A DNA stretch of 64,000 nucleotides from an uncultured Bdellovibrionales bacterium (GTDB taxonomy: Bacteria; Bdellovibrionota; Bdellovibrionia; Bdellovibrionales; Bdellovibrionaceae), in assembly GCA_903926205.1 (NCBI GenBank), contig CAIYID010000008.1, positions 30,839 to 94,838 on the forward strand, written 5' to 3'. The stretch's first letter is position 1, and each line of letters starts with the position of its first letter. Positions 45,820 to 54,381 of this stretch are shown here, piece after piece. The position numbers and the translations under genes are program-made. A model generated the notes under the pieces. The model saw nothing but the letters and a program-made list of their open reading frames with translations, was not told the DNA's origin and did no database searches.

Positions 45820-46578
45820 ATGACAGTGCCTATTCCGCAGCAACAGCCAATAAAGCCAAAACAACAATGCAGTCTCTGTGATTCACTCGACCTGAACGCA
45901 CTGAAACATCAAAACGTTCCGCAAAAATCTTATTTTCATTGTCAAAATTGTGATTTGATTTTCATGGAAGAGAAAGATCAGGTCTCGCTAGAAGCAGAGA
46001 AAGCGAGGTATCAAGATCATCAAAATTTTGAAGACAACGAAGGCTATGTTCAGTTTTTGCAAAAATTAGTGAAGCCTTTGACTGGAATTTTACGGAGTTC
46101 AGACTTTTCGTTCAATTCGAATCGCTTGACAAAAAATTTGAGTGAGCTCAAGGCTCTTGATTATGGCTGTGGTCCGCATCCTGTCCTCGGGAAATTATTT
46201 TCTGGCCTGGGACTAAATGTCGAAAATTTTGATCCCTATTTTTTTCCAAGAGAGTTTTTGGAAACTGACAAGTGGGAGCTGATTCTTTCCACAGAGGTTT
46301 GGGAACATTTTCGACAGCCAAAAAAAGAAATTGCAAAGCAACTTCAGTTTTTAAAAACAAGTGGAATTTTAGGAATTATGACTCAATTTCATCAGGGAGC
46401 GAATCATTTTTCTGATTGGTGGTATGTGAGGGATTTGACTCACGTGGTTTTTTACTCACAGAAAACAATTCAGTGGATAGCGACGCAATTTCAGCTGAAG
46501 ATTCTTTATGAATCTAACCCTGTAGTGATTTTTCAAACAAAAGCTGCAGTTCTTGCTCAAAGTTGGCGGGTTCAGTAA
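45820..46578 (+). CDS. Class I SAM-dependent methyltransferase with N-terminal zinc-ribbon-like region
   Basis: A 252-residue protein. The first ~50 residues hold two CxxC pairs (QQCSLCDSLD and FHCQNCDLIF), a small zinc-binding region seen in some sugar or lipid methyltransferases. The SAM motif is KALDYGCGPHPVLGKL, followed by VENFDPY and LILSTEVWEHFRQP. This resembles the Methyltransf_23 type. The substrate is unknown. Its last 65 bases overlap the convergent dus gene, an unusually long overlap for two genuine genes. Confidence 0.82.
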   Translation: MTVPIPQQQPIKPKQQCSLCDSLDLNALKHQNVPQKSYFHCQNCDLIFMEEKDQVSLEAEKARYQDHQNFEDNEGYVQFLQKLVKPLTGILRSSDFSFNSNRLTKNLSELKALDYGCGPHPVLGKLFSGLGLNVENFDPYFFPREFLETDKWELILSTEVWEHFRQPKKEIAKQLQFLKTSGILGIMTQFHQGANHFSDWWYVRDLTHVVFYSQKTIQWIATQFQLKILYESNPVVIFQTKAAVLAQSWRVQ

Positions 46579-47518
46579 TCACTTTGAGTTTTTCAAAGGC
46601 CGCTGACATTTTTTCGGATTTTCCTGTCATATTTTTGAGCCACTGCTTCGTTCGGGCTTGGGCAAAATGCGGGCTCACAGCACAGTTGGCTCTAAAAAAA
46701 TCTTGAATACTTTTCGAGCTAATTTGCGCATCTTCTTCGACCAGACCTTTGATTTTTACAAAGAGGAGGGGATCTTGCAAAGCCCCTCGGCCAATCATGA
46801 AAGAGTCACACTCGGTGAGATCTTGGCATTTTTTAAAATCCGCCACGGAAAAAATGTCTCCGTTAGCGATGAGTGGGATCTGAATTTTTTGTCTAATTTT
46901 TTTTAGCCAAGTCCAATCAGCAGATGGTGCATACATTTGTTTTTTTGTCCGACAGTGCACAGTAAGGTGGGAGACTCCTCCCGCGGCAAGGGCCGCTGCA
47001 TTTTCAAGACAATCTTCCGGATTTTCATAACCTAAACGCATTTTGGCAGAGAGCGGAATGTGAGCCGGAAGTTTTTTCCTCACTTCACTTGTAATTTGGT
47101 AGAGGCGATCCGGAGATTTTAGTAAAGTGGCACCGCCGTCATGACGGTTAACGGTTTTAGCAGGGCAACCAAAGTTAAGATCGATGTCTTTAGCACCGAG
47201 TTCGACAGCGCGATTTGCGTTTTGACTCAACCAGTTGGCATCACTGCCAAGGAGCTGCACAGTGACCGATACCCCGGCCGCGGTTTTTCCCTGGGTTTGT
47301 AACTCGGGGACATCGCGAAAAAAGACGGAGTCTGAAATGGGTTGGTCGACCACGCGAATAAACTCTGTCATGCAATGATCAATGCCACCAAAATTGGTTA
47401 AAAACTCCCGCATAATAAAGTCGATAACTCCTTCCATCGGAGCTAACCAGAGGGTCGGTTGTTCAGTCGGTGGTGATTTTTTGCTTAGCAAGCTGTGCAA
47501 CATAAAATTTTTTACCAT
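46514..47518 (-). CDS. tRNA-dihydrouridine synthase (second paralogue)
   Basis: A 334-residue Dus-family flavoenzyme. Motifs are LWLAPMEGVIDFIMREFL, the catalytic-cysteine segment DIDLNFGCPAKTVNRHDGG, SAKMRLGYEN, LTVHCRTKKQMY and LIANGDIFSV. It resembles the DusC group more than the other copy does, judging from the N-terminal MEGV(I/V)D motif, but which tRNA position it modifies is uncertain. The start ATG at 47518 has no strong Shine-Dalgarno; MLHSLL at 47503 is an alternative. Confidence 0.9.
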   Translation of the reverse strand: MVKNFMLHSLLSKKSPPTEQPTLWLAPMEGVIDFIMREFLTNFGGIDHCMTEFIRVVDQPISDSVFFRDVPELQTQGKTAAGVSVTVQLLGSDANWLSQNANRAVELGAKDIDLNFGCPAKTVNRHDGGATLLKSPDRLYQITSEVRKKLPAHIPLSAKMRLGYENPEDCLENAAALAAGGVSHLTVHCRTKKQMYAPSADWTWLKKIRQKIQIPLIANGDIFSVADFKKCQDLTECDSFMIGRGALQDPLLFVKIKGLVEEDAQISSKSIQDFFRANCAVSPHFAQARTKQWLKNMTGKSEKMSAAFEKLKVITEPANFEQELQLLFEKSLQG

Positions 47519-47619
47519 TGAGTCTAAACCGAGTCAAAGTCGCTTTCAAGGCTGACAAGAGAGTCAGCTTTATCGGAGAATGTGAGAGATTTAATCGCCG
47601 ATTCAGGAATGGGGAGTCT

Positions 47620-48369
47620 ATGAAACAGAAATGGGTGTTAATTACAGGAGCAAGTAGTGGGATCGGTGCGGCCTGTGCAAAAAAGCTGGGAGAAATGGGG
47701 TACAACCTCATTCTGACAGGTCGACGTAAAGAGCGACTAGAAGAACTCGCCAATAATATCAAAGCTGGTGAAACTCTCGTGGCGAGTTTTGATTTGCAAA
47801 AGCCCGGAGAGATTGAGTCCTTTTGTGCTCGACATGAAGCTTATCTAAAAAAATTGGATGTCCTCATCAATAATGCTGGTTTGGCAAAGGGCAATGAAAA
47901 AGTTGATGAAGGCAGTGTTAAAGACTGGGATTTGATGATCGACACTAATGTCAAAGGCTTGATGCATATGACTCGTGGAGTGCTTCCACACATGGTGGCC
48001 AAGAAAGAGGGACACATCGTGAATTTGGGGTCCGTGGCAGGACGCTGGACTTATCCAGGTGGTGCGGTTTACTGCGCGAGCAAATTTGCGGTTCGGGCTT
48101 TTACTGAGGGGTTGCGGATGGATTTACAAGGAAAAAATATTCGCGTCACAAATGTTGAGCCTGGAATGGTGAACACGGAATTTAGTTTGGTGCGCATGGG
48201 CTCAAAAGAAAAAGCGGAGGCGGTCTATCAGGGGATGACTCCCTTAAAAGCAGAGGACATTGCCGATACCGTGGCCTGGGTTTTACTTCGACCAACTCAT
48301 GTCAATATTCAGGAAATTGTGATATACCCAACGGACCAAGCTCATGTTGGAATGGTTCATCGAAGCTAG
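47620..48369 (+). CDS. Short-chain dehydrogenase/reductase (YdfG-like)
   Basis: A 249-residue NAD(P)-dependent SDR. The cofactor motif is LITGASSGIGAACAKKLG, then NNAGLAKG, the catalytic serine region GSVAGRWTYPGGAVYCASK with YxxxK, and VEPGMVNTEFS. The combination with a VIYPTDQAHVG-like end is that of YdfG-type 3-hydroxy acid / serine dehydrogenases. GGGGAG lies three bases before the chosen ATG, so I excluded the longer frame starting at 47518. The substrate is inferred only at family level. Confidence 0.9.
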   Translation: MKQKWVLITGASSGIGAACAKKLGEMGYNLILTGRRKERLEELANNIKAGETLVASFDLQKPGEIESFCARHEAYLKKLDVLINNAGLAKGNEKVDEGSVKDWDLMIDTNVKGLMHMTRGVLPHMVAKKEGHIVNLGSVAGRWTYPGGAVYCASKFAVRAFTEGLRMDLQGKNIRVTNVEPGMVNTEFSLVRMGSKEKAEAVYQGMTPLKAEDIADTVAWVLLRPTHVNIQEIVIYPTDQAHVGMVHRS

Positions 48370-48413
48370 GTCAGTAGTTAGGCCACCGCCGAAATTAGAG
48401 GAGTTTAATTATT

Positions 48414-49328
48414 ATGAATTTAAAAGCCATCAGCCCTTTTTTGAAAACCCATGCACCGAAGGCTCATTGGCTGCAGTACTTAGAGTCTGGCGATATAAAG
48501 CCTTATGTTTATGTTCGCTCTGAAAACCATATTTTGCATCCGGGCTCTCGTCATAAATTGGATTGGTTTCCCTGGAGACCAATTTACATTGACCCTTTTA
48601 ATCTTGATGAAATTGAATTTGCAGAGAAAATTTATCATTTGGAAAACACCGCCTTTGGACCGTCTGCAATGCCGATTCCACGCTGGGTATTTTATGATTG
48701 TGGGGTGATGCCTGGCTTTGTTGCGGGTTTTGCGATGAGGACTTCTCAGCTTTCTCCTGCTATGTGCAAAGCAATGAATATTCGTGAAGAAGGAATGGGC
48801 CCTAGACATGAATGGACGCCTCTTTCGCTTTTTATTATTATTCCTACAATGAAAAGAGGAGAGTGGGTGGCACACAACCTTTGTGCTGTGAACTCTTTGC
48901 TCGAGGAAAAAGATCGATTTTATGCGTTAGGTTTTTTGTCCAAGGCCTTTGGACTTTGGTATGCCAATGTAAAAAGCTGCTGCGGAATGACGCAATGGGG
49001 GAATACCGCACTGAAATTACACTCCCATTATGGGCATTTGCAAGTGCTCACGGCTTATACACCGGTTCATTCTCACGCCAAAACGATCACTTATCGTTCT
49101 CAGGTGAACGTCAAGAGTTGGGAGAGTTTTTTCACTCGTCAAGAAGACATTCAGTTTTTAGAAAAATATGAGCCTTCAGGATTGATGATTGATCCTTTGC
49201 AGGAAAATAGTATGATAGATCTTCATCGACGAATTCAAAAGGGCGAGGGTCCTTATTTTCTGGGGGCCATGGATATTGCCTCAAAAAAATTGACAGATTC
49301 GTTGGTCGTCTATCAAAGCAAAGGCTGA
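48414..49328 (+). CDS. Hypothetical protein, unrecognised family
   Basis: A 304-residue cytoplasmic-looking protein with no signal peptide or membrane helix. It is rich in aromatic residues and histidine. Notable segments are LDWFPWRPIYIDPFNLDE, a cysteine pair in KSCCGMTQWGN, and SHYGHLQVLTAYTPVHSHA, where several histidines could bind metal. I do not know the family. GAGGAG lies about 12 bases before the ATG. It follows the SDR by 44 bases on the same strand. Confidence 0.75.
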   Translation: MNLKAISPFLKTHAPKAHWLQYLESGDIKPYVYVRSENHILHPGSRHKLDWFPWRPIYIDPFNLDEIEFAEKIYHLENTAFGPSAMPIPRWVFYDCGVMPGFVAGFAMRTSQLSPAMCKAMNIREEGMGPRHEWTPLSLFIIIPTMKRGEWVAHNLCAVNSLLEEKDRFYALGFLSKAFGLWYANVKSCCGMTQWGNTALKLHSHYGHLQVLTAYTPVHSHAKTITYRSQVNVKSWESFFTRQEDIQFLEKYEPSGLMIDPLQENSMIDLHRRIQKGEGPYFLGAMDIASKKLTDSLVVYQSKG

Positions 49329-49364
49329 GAGTAAGACGTGTTGATAACCGAAGGGAAAATTGAA

Positions 49365-49814
49365 ATGGCTGAGTTGAGTTTACCTGCAGTAGCAAGTCGA
49401 GTTTTTACAAGTTGCAAAAAATGCGATGCTGAACGCTATCACATTGTTTTGGCTCATACGAATGCCACCAGTGCAAAAGTAGAGTGCGAAGTTTGCCACT
49501 CGAAAAAAACTTATAAACTGCCTTCGGCTAAAGGGACCAAGTCAACGGGCGTAAAAAAAGTAACAGGAGCTGCTGCAACGAAAAAGGCGCAAGCTGCTGA
49601 AAATCGTAAAAATGCCCACTCAAGAGAATTCGGTGAATTGGTGGCTTCCGCTCAGAGTGATGAGCAGAATTATACAATGAAAACCAAATTTGCTCAAAAC
49701 GACAAAATCAAACATCCAAAGTTTGGGGTTGGAGTGATCAAAGTTTCTCTTCAAGATAAAATTGAAGTGATCTTCGAAGACCAAGTTCGCATGTTGGTTC
49801 ATAATCGCGTTTAG
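49365..49814 (+). CDS. Zinc-ribbon protein with C-terminal Tudor-like (UvrD/PcrA-tail-like) domain
   Basis: A 149-residue protein. A CxxC...CxxC zinc ribbon lies at 17-44 (SCKKCDAERYHIV and ECEVCHSKKTYK). A basic, Ala-rich linker follows (about 52-90). The last ~42 residues read FAQNDKIKHPKFGVGVIKV, then IEVIFEDQVRMLVHNRV. This matches in style the Tudor-like RNA-polymerase-binding tail of UvrD/PcrA helicases (..V.H..FG.G.I.......V.F.....+.LV). The neighbouring helicase lacks that tail. The start is the ATG at 49365; an upstream TTG is poorer. Confidence 0.78.
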   Translation: MAELSLPAVASRVFTSCKKCDAERYHIVLAHTNATSAKVECEVCHSKKTYKLPSAKGTKSTGVKKVTGAAATKKAQAAENRKNAHSREFGELVASAQSDEQNYTMKTKFAQNDKIKHPKFGVGVIKVSLQDKIEVIFEDQVRMLVHNRV

Positions 49815-49820
49815 CTTTAA

Positions 49821-49860
49821 CTTAGAATCGACTCAGTGTCGATTCTGAGATAAGAATCGA
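49821..49860 (+). terminator. Hairpin with repeated arm between the zinc-ribbon gene and uvrD-like gene
   Basis: Bases 49821-49832 and 49838-49849 pair over 12 positions with one G-T (core AGAATCGAC / GTCGATTCT). A third AGAATCGA copy follows at 49853-49860. It may reduce read-through into the helicase gene; no U-tract is present. Confidence 0.45.
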
Positions 49861-49915
49861 TTTTACATCGAATTTCGGGTCCCAAAAAATATAACGAATT
49901 TAGGACATCCTAACT

Positions 49916-51919
49916 ATGTCAATTTGGACTCACGGTCTTAACCTCGAGCAGGTGGCCGCTGTTAATCATAATCATGGACCCATGCTGATTCTGGCCGGAG
50001 CTGGCTCGGGAAAAACCACAGTTCTTGTGGCAAGAACCGGTCGCCTCATTTCAGATAAAATTGTGCGAGCAGAAAACACCTTGGTTCTTACTTTCACCAA
50101 TAAAGCGGCCCGTGAGCTTAAACATCGAGTGGCCGCAAAAGTTGGTGATTTAGGAAAAGGCTTATGGGCGGGAACCTTTCACTCTTTTGGGCTTCGAATT
50201 TTGCGAGAATTTCATAAGGAAGCCGATCTTCCTCCCTTCTTTGGTGTTTTGGATCAGTCGGACAGTCAGTCGATTTTAAAAGAAGTTCTTCGCGATGTAA
50301 AAATTGCGGGAAAAGATAAATTTGATGTGGACACGATACTTGAACTCATCAATAAACGACGGGTTTCCGGACGGCAGCGCACCGAGGGCTTTGACGAATA
50401 TCATGAAATGGCTGAGGTGCTTTTTCCCAAGTACATAAAAAAATTGGAGCTCTTGGGGGCCGTTGATTTTGAAGGCCTTTTGCTCAATCCCATTGAGCTT
50501 TTTAAAAGTCATCCGGAGATTTTAAAAAAAATTCAGGACCGCTACCAGCAAGTGATGGTGGATGAGTTTCAAGATACGAATATAACACAAATGAAACTCA
50601 TTGATGCCATTGTTCAACAGCATCGCAATATCACCGTCGTGGGTGATGACGACCAGTCGATTTACGGTTGGCGGGGTGCTGAAGTAAAAAATATTTTGGA
50701 TTTTCCAAAAATTTACAAACCCTGCGAAGTGATTCGTCTTGAGAGAAATTATCGGTCGACACCCTCAATTTTGACAGTAGCAAATGATGTGATTTCGAAG
50801 AACAAACATCGGCACGGAAAAATTTTGAAACCCGAAGGTTATGACTCTGTCGGTGACAAGCCGGAACTTTTTATTTTAGATAATGAAGACGATGAAGCGG
50901 ATTTTGCTCAACGGGAAATTCGGGAATTTCTTCAGAACGGTATGAAAGCTCAAGACATTGCGGTGCTTTATCGTTCGAATTCCCAAGGTGGCATGCTGGA
51001 AAGCGTGATGCGAGCACACCAAATTCCTTATAAAGTTTCGGGTGGTACCGCTTTTTTTGATCGTAAAGAGATCAAGGATATTTTAGCTTATCTGCGTTTT
51101 TCTCTGCAGTCGAATGATGTTTCTTTACGTCGAATTATCAATACTCCACCACGGGGAATTGGTGATACCACGATTGAAAAAATCGGTTTGCATGCTAAGA
51201 CCAAACAAATAAGTTTTGTGCAAGCCTGTGCCGATTGGCGAGCTATTGGTGTGACGGAAAAGGCGGGCGAATCTTTAGACGCACTTTTAAAACAATTGAG
51301 TGATCTTCCAAAAATAATCATGTCGGGAACTGAACCCGGCGCTCATCTTTTGGAGCATTTCAGAAGCATTGGGTATCGCGACCACCTTTATCACACTTCA
51401 TCTTCTGGTGAAGTCGGAGAGAAAAAATGGGTTTTGGTTGAAATTTTCTCTCGAATCCTTGATAGCTTTGCGAAAAAAGGCGGAGTCAGTGAGAAAACTT
51501 TACGGGAATTTGTTGACGCCATGGAGCTACGGGATTCGGAAGATGATGAAGAAAAGGACCGTAATAAAGTGAGTCTGATGACTCTTCATGCCTCGAAGGG
51601 ACTGGAGTTTCCGGTCGTCTTACTTCTTGGTGTGGAGGAGGATCTTTTGCCTCATAAAACGTTGGGTTCTAATGTGGACGAAGAACGACGATTGTTTTAT
51701 GTGGGGCTGACTCGAGCCAAAAAGCATTTAATATTGACCCGCTGTAAGCAGCGAAAGAAACATGGGCAAAATCGACCTGTGAGTATTTCTCGGTTTTTGC
51801 TAGAAATTGATAAAAATTTCATTCGTACCTATGAAAATGGCCTTCGCCCGGTCTCTGGAGAACAAAGGGATAAGTTGGTGGCGGACTTTATGAGCCAGCT
51901 CCAAAATCGTCGTCGCTAG
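49916..51919 (+). CDS. UvrD/Rep-family superfamily 1 DNA helicase
   Basis: A 667-residue 3'-5' helicase. All SF1A motifs are present: Q-motif region LNLEQVAAVNHNHGP, Walker A AGAGSGKTT, LTFTNKAARE, DEFQDTN (motif II), GDDDQSIYGWRGAEV (III), LERNYRSTPSI (IV), LMTLHASKGLEFPVV (V) and DEERRLFYVGLTRAKKHL (VI). The protein ends shortly after motif VI (…SRFLLEID onward), lacking the C-terminal Tudor-like tail of UvrD/PcrA. In overall length it is nearest to Rep. The start ATG at 49916 has AGGAC upstream. It acts in repair or replication restart. Confidence 0.93.
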   Translation: MSIWTHGLNLEQVAAVNHNHGPMLILAGAGSGKTTVLVARTGRLISDKIVRAENTLVLTFTNKAARELKHRVAAKVGDLGKGLWAGTFHSFGLRILREFHKEADLPPFFGVLDQSDSQSILKEVLRDVKIAGKDKFDVDTILELINKRRVSGRQRTEGFDEYHEMAEVLFPKYIKKLELLGAVDFEGLLLNPIELFKSHPEILKKIQDRYQQVMVDEFQDTNITQMKLIDAIVQQHRNITVVGDDDQSIYGWRGAEVKNILDFPKIYKPCEVIRLERNYRSTPSILTVANDVISKNKHRHGKILKPEGYDSVGDKPELFILDNEDDEADFAQREIREFLQNGMKAQDIAVLYRSNSQGGMLESVMRAHQIPYKVSGGTAFFDRKEIKDILAYLRFSLQSNDVSLRRIINTPPRGIGDTTIEKIGLHAKTKQISFVQACADWRAIGVTEKAGESLDALLKQLSDLPKIIMSGTEPGAHLLEHFRSIGYRDHLYHTSSSGEVGEKKWVLVEIFSRILDSFAKKGGVSEKTLREFVDAMELRDSEDDEEKDRNKVSLMTLHASKGLEFPVVLLLGVEEDLLPHKTLGSNVDEERRLFYVGLTRAKKHLILTRCKQRKKHGQNRPVSISRFLLEIDKNFIRTYENGLRPVSGEQRDKLVADFMSQLQNRRR

Positions 51920-52022
51920 CCCTTGTTGCAGGCATTTTTTGTGTTAAATTTGTCTTCGGAAGTAAAAGCTACTTGCTCCTGGGGTTTCCCAGTGCTGTGA
52001 TCACTTCAACCGGGGAGGTCTT

Positions 52023-52964
52023 ATGGGACAATTTAAGAATTCTGCGTCTCCAGACAAAGAATTTTGTTTGTCGTTGAATGATCTAGCAATGCTCTTCAAA
52101 GAAGATCCCAAAGATATATTAAAAGATCTGCAGAAGGTCTGTGGACCTCAGCGAACTGTGAATCATATTTTACCTGCCATCGTGAGAAAGTACATTTATT
52201 CTCGCGGTGTCCGTTTTACCCCTCAGGTGATTTCTTTTCAGATGCTCAAAGGAGGAGTGGCGAAAACCACCTCGGCCTTGAATTTTGGCTGGAGAGCCGC
52301 CATGTACGGCGCGCGAGTGTTATTCATCGATCTCGACCAACAAGCCAATTTGACTTTTGCCTTGGGTGTAGAGGACGAAACTTTGCCCGTTTGGCTGGAT
52401 GTGGTTGAAAAGAAATTACCTTTGGAAAAAGTTCGTCGTCAATTGCCAAGCGGTGTGGATTTAATTCCCTCAAGTTTGAATAATTCAGTTTTGGATCGAG
52501 TTTTACTTAACGGTCATCGTAATTGGGCTCAAGCGGTCAAAACACCCTTAAAAGAGATTCAAGCAGAGTATGACTTGGTTGTCATCGATACGGCTCCAAA
52601 CTTGTCCGCGATCAATACGGCCGTGACCTGTGCCTCTGATTTGGTGGTATTACCCATCAATCCGGATAAATTTTCTCTTCTTGGTGTGCGCAAGCATCTT
52701 GAGGATCTAGGGGAAATTAAAAAAGATTTTGATTTGGACTTTGACAGTCGCATTTTATTCACCAGATTTGATGGTAGAGAGAGTGCGAGTAAAGAAATCC
52801 TTAGCCAATGCATCGAGGAATTCGAGGATTTGCTGATGAAAAATTATGTGCGAACTTCAACAGACATTAAGACCAACGTCGGTGGGGAGCGCAGCATTTA
52901 CTCTACCAAGTCGAATGCGAAAGAAGACTATGATCTAGTAACCAAAGAACTTTTAGGATTGTAA
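52023..52964 (+). CDS. ParA-family ATPase
   Basis: A 313-residue ParA/Soj-type ATPase. Residues 1-65 form an N-terminal region with a helix-turn-helix-like LSLNDLAMLFKEDPKDI. The deviant Walker A is QMLKGGVAKTTSALN, carrying the signature lysine (76) and the P-loop lysine (81). DLDQQANLT gives the switch region, and VVIDTAPNLSAINTAV the Walker B. The C-terminus has KTNVGGERSIYS and other DNA-binding-like basic patches. Such proteins position DNA or large complexes. No ParB or parS is recognisable nearby; the next gene is a basic partner 3 bases away. Confidence 0.9.
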   Translation: MGQFKNSASPDKEFCLSLNDLAMLFKEDPKDILKDLQKVCGPQRTVNHILPAIVRKYIYSRGVRFTPQVISFQMLKGGVAKTTSALNFGWRAAMYGARVLFIDLDQQANLTFALGVEDETLPVWLDVVEKKLPLEKVRRQLPSGVDLIPSSLNNSVLDRVLLNGHRNWAQAVKTPLKEIQAEYDLVVIDTAPNLSAINTAVTCASDLVVLPINPDKFSLLGVRKHLEDLGEIKKDFDLDFDSRILFTRFDGRESASKEILSQCIEEFEDLLMKNYVRTSTDIKTNVGGERSIYSTKSNAKEDYDLVTKELLGL

Positions 52965-52967
52965 TAT

Positions 52968-53546
52968 ATGCCAAGCATTTCAGAATTTAAAAAAACCAAA
53001 AAACAGGATAAAATTAAGAAAACTCAAACAGGTGCGTCGGCTAAGCCTTTGGAGCCTTCTGAAAAAAGGCGGCCAGGACGAAATTCTGAAGAGCTAAAAA
53101 CAAAAATCAAAGTGGTGGAGGTTGAACCTGTGACTCAAGAAAATTCTGGAACAAAAAAAGCTGATTCTAGCAATGTGGCGGTTGATGCAGAAACTGAATG
53201 TGCTCAAACTAAAGACTCCGCAGAAACGGCTACGACTAAAGAAAATAAAGTGGAAATTAATTTTCCAGGCAGTGAAGTTCTACGTGCTAAATTTCCTCAG
53301 TCATTTAAGACCGCAGAAAATTTGGTTTCTGACTGGGTGAACGATGGAAAATTCGAAGAGATTCCTACAATGGGTCATCCCTTAGCAAAAGCAGCGGTTC
53401 AGCAGGGGCTTTTGAACGCCAAAAAAATTGAGAAGAAAGTCATGGCAAGTCCTGTGACGGAAAAAGTCACTCTGCAGGCTTTCTCGTATGCTATGAAGGC
53501 GCAAAATCTTGTGAATCAAATGAAATCAAAAGTGAAAAAAAAGTAA
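52968..53546 (+). CDS. Basic, partly disordered protein following the ParA-like gene
   Basis: A 192-residue protein. Residues 1-95 are low-complexity, Lys/Glu/Thr-rich, with a basic N-terminal tail MPSISEFKKTKKQDKIKK and a segment KRRPGRNSEELKTKIKV. The C-terminal half (about 100-190) is helical and ends VNQMKSKVKKK. ParA partner proteins often activate the ATPase with a short basic N-terminal tail, so this could be the partner or cargo adaptor; that is inference. The gene starts 3 bases after the ParA-like gene. No ParB-type HTH or CTPase motif is seen. Confidence 0.75.
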   Translation: MPSISEFKKTKKQDKIKKTQTGASAKPLEPSEKRRPGRNSEELKTKIKVVEVEPVTQENSGTKKADSSNVAVDAETECAQTKDSAETATTKENKVEINFPGSEVLRAKFPQSFKTAENLVSDWVNDGKFEEIPTMGHPLAKAAVQQGLLNAKKIEKKVMASPVTEKVTLQAFSYAMKAQNLVNQMKSKVKKK

Positions 53547-53610
53547 AATAAGTTCGAATCTACGATTGAAAGATAGGACTGTCATATTGGATTTAAAAGT
53601 CGACAAAGCA

Positions 53611-54381
53611 ATGAAGTCGAGAAGTTTCGTACTGACACTGCTTCTTGTTACAGTATTTTTTACCTCCGGATTTAGTCAAAATTCATGGGCAGAGTCCATT
53701 CTTATCATTGGTGACTCCCTTACTTGTGGCCCCTTTGGAGCTAAGCTCTTTCAGAATTTAGAGCAGGATGCACAGGGTAAGAAAAACAAGGTGACTTTGT
53801 TTTGTGCTGTTTCTAGTGCGCCCAGAAATTGGCTTGAAGGAAAAAAACCAGCGAATCAAATCTGTCAGACAAAGTCAACCAGTTCGCCTGAGCTTCGGCC
53901 TTGCCCGGGAAAGGGTGCTGTTCCACGCTTGGAAAAAATTTTAGAAGAGAATAAGGTGGATCACATCATTATTGGCCTTGGAACGAATTCCTTGGGTTCT
54001 CCAAAGGCAGACTCCTCTTATTCGCAGATGGCGAAAATGGTGGGAGAAAAATCAAAGCGATGTGAGTGGATTGGGCCTCCTCATTTAAATCCGCCGCAAG
54101 CCAAGGGTTTTAAAATTTCTAATTTGACAGCTATGGAGAAAAATTTGAGTCCTTTTTATGAGAGCTTAAAAGAAAAAGTACAAAGTTCTTGCCCTCTCAT
54201 TGATAGCCGACAAGCGACTGTCGCGGGATCAGGAGGGGAGCAGACTGTTGATGGCGTGCATCGCAATCGGGCTTCGGGTGAGCACTGGGCTGATGCAATT
54301 AAAACCAACCTCACACAGAGCATGAAGAAGTCCTATTCAGGACAATCTGGGGCGAAAATCGATGGACCTGCGGTCCAATAG
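53611..54381 (+). CDS. Exported SGNH/GDSL hydrolase family protein
   Basis: A 256-residue exported hydrolase. The signal peptide is KSRSFVLTLLLVTVFFTSGF. The blocks of the family are visible: ILIIGDSLTCGPFG (Ser nucleophile, GDSL), IIGLGTNSLGSP (Gly-x-Asn) and the late DGVHRNRASGEHWAD (Asp/His). Such enzymes are esterases, including some acting on peptidoglycan or carbohydrate O-acetyl groups. The substrate is unknown. The start at 53611 has a weak Shine-Dalgarno; an upstream TTG would add 8 residues. The last codons, DGPAVQ and the TAG, lie inside the first copy of a tandem palindromic repeat. Confidence 0.82.
   Translation: MKSRSFVLTLLLVTVFFTSGFSQNSWAESILIIGDSLTCGPFGAKLFQNLEQDAQGKKNKVTLFCAVSSAPRNWLEGKKPANQICQTKSTSSPELRPCPGKGAVPRLEKILEENKVDHIIIGLGTNSLGSPKADSSYSQMAKMVGEKSKRCEWIGPPHLNPPQAKGFKISNLTAMEKNLSPFYESLKEKVQSSCPLIDSRQATVAGSGGEQTVDGVHRNRASGEHWADAIKTNLTQSMKKSYSGQSGAKIDGPAVQ

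Noticed and set aside
47518..47619. Longer N-terminus for the short-chain dehydrogenase
   Set aside because: The Rossmann motif begins right after the ATG at 47620, which has a GGGGAG site; the extension is the divergent region with the dus gene.
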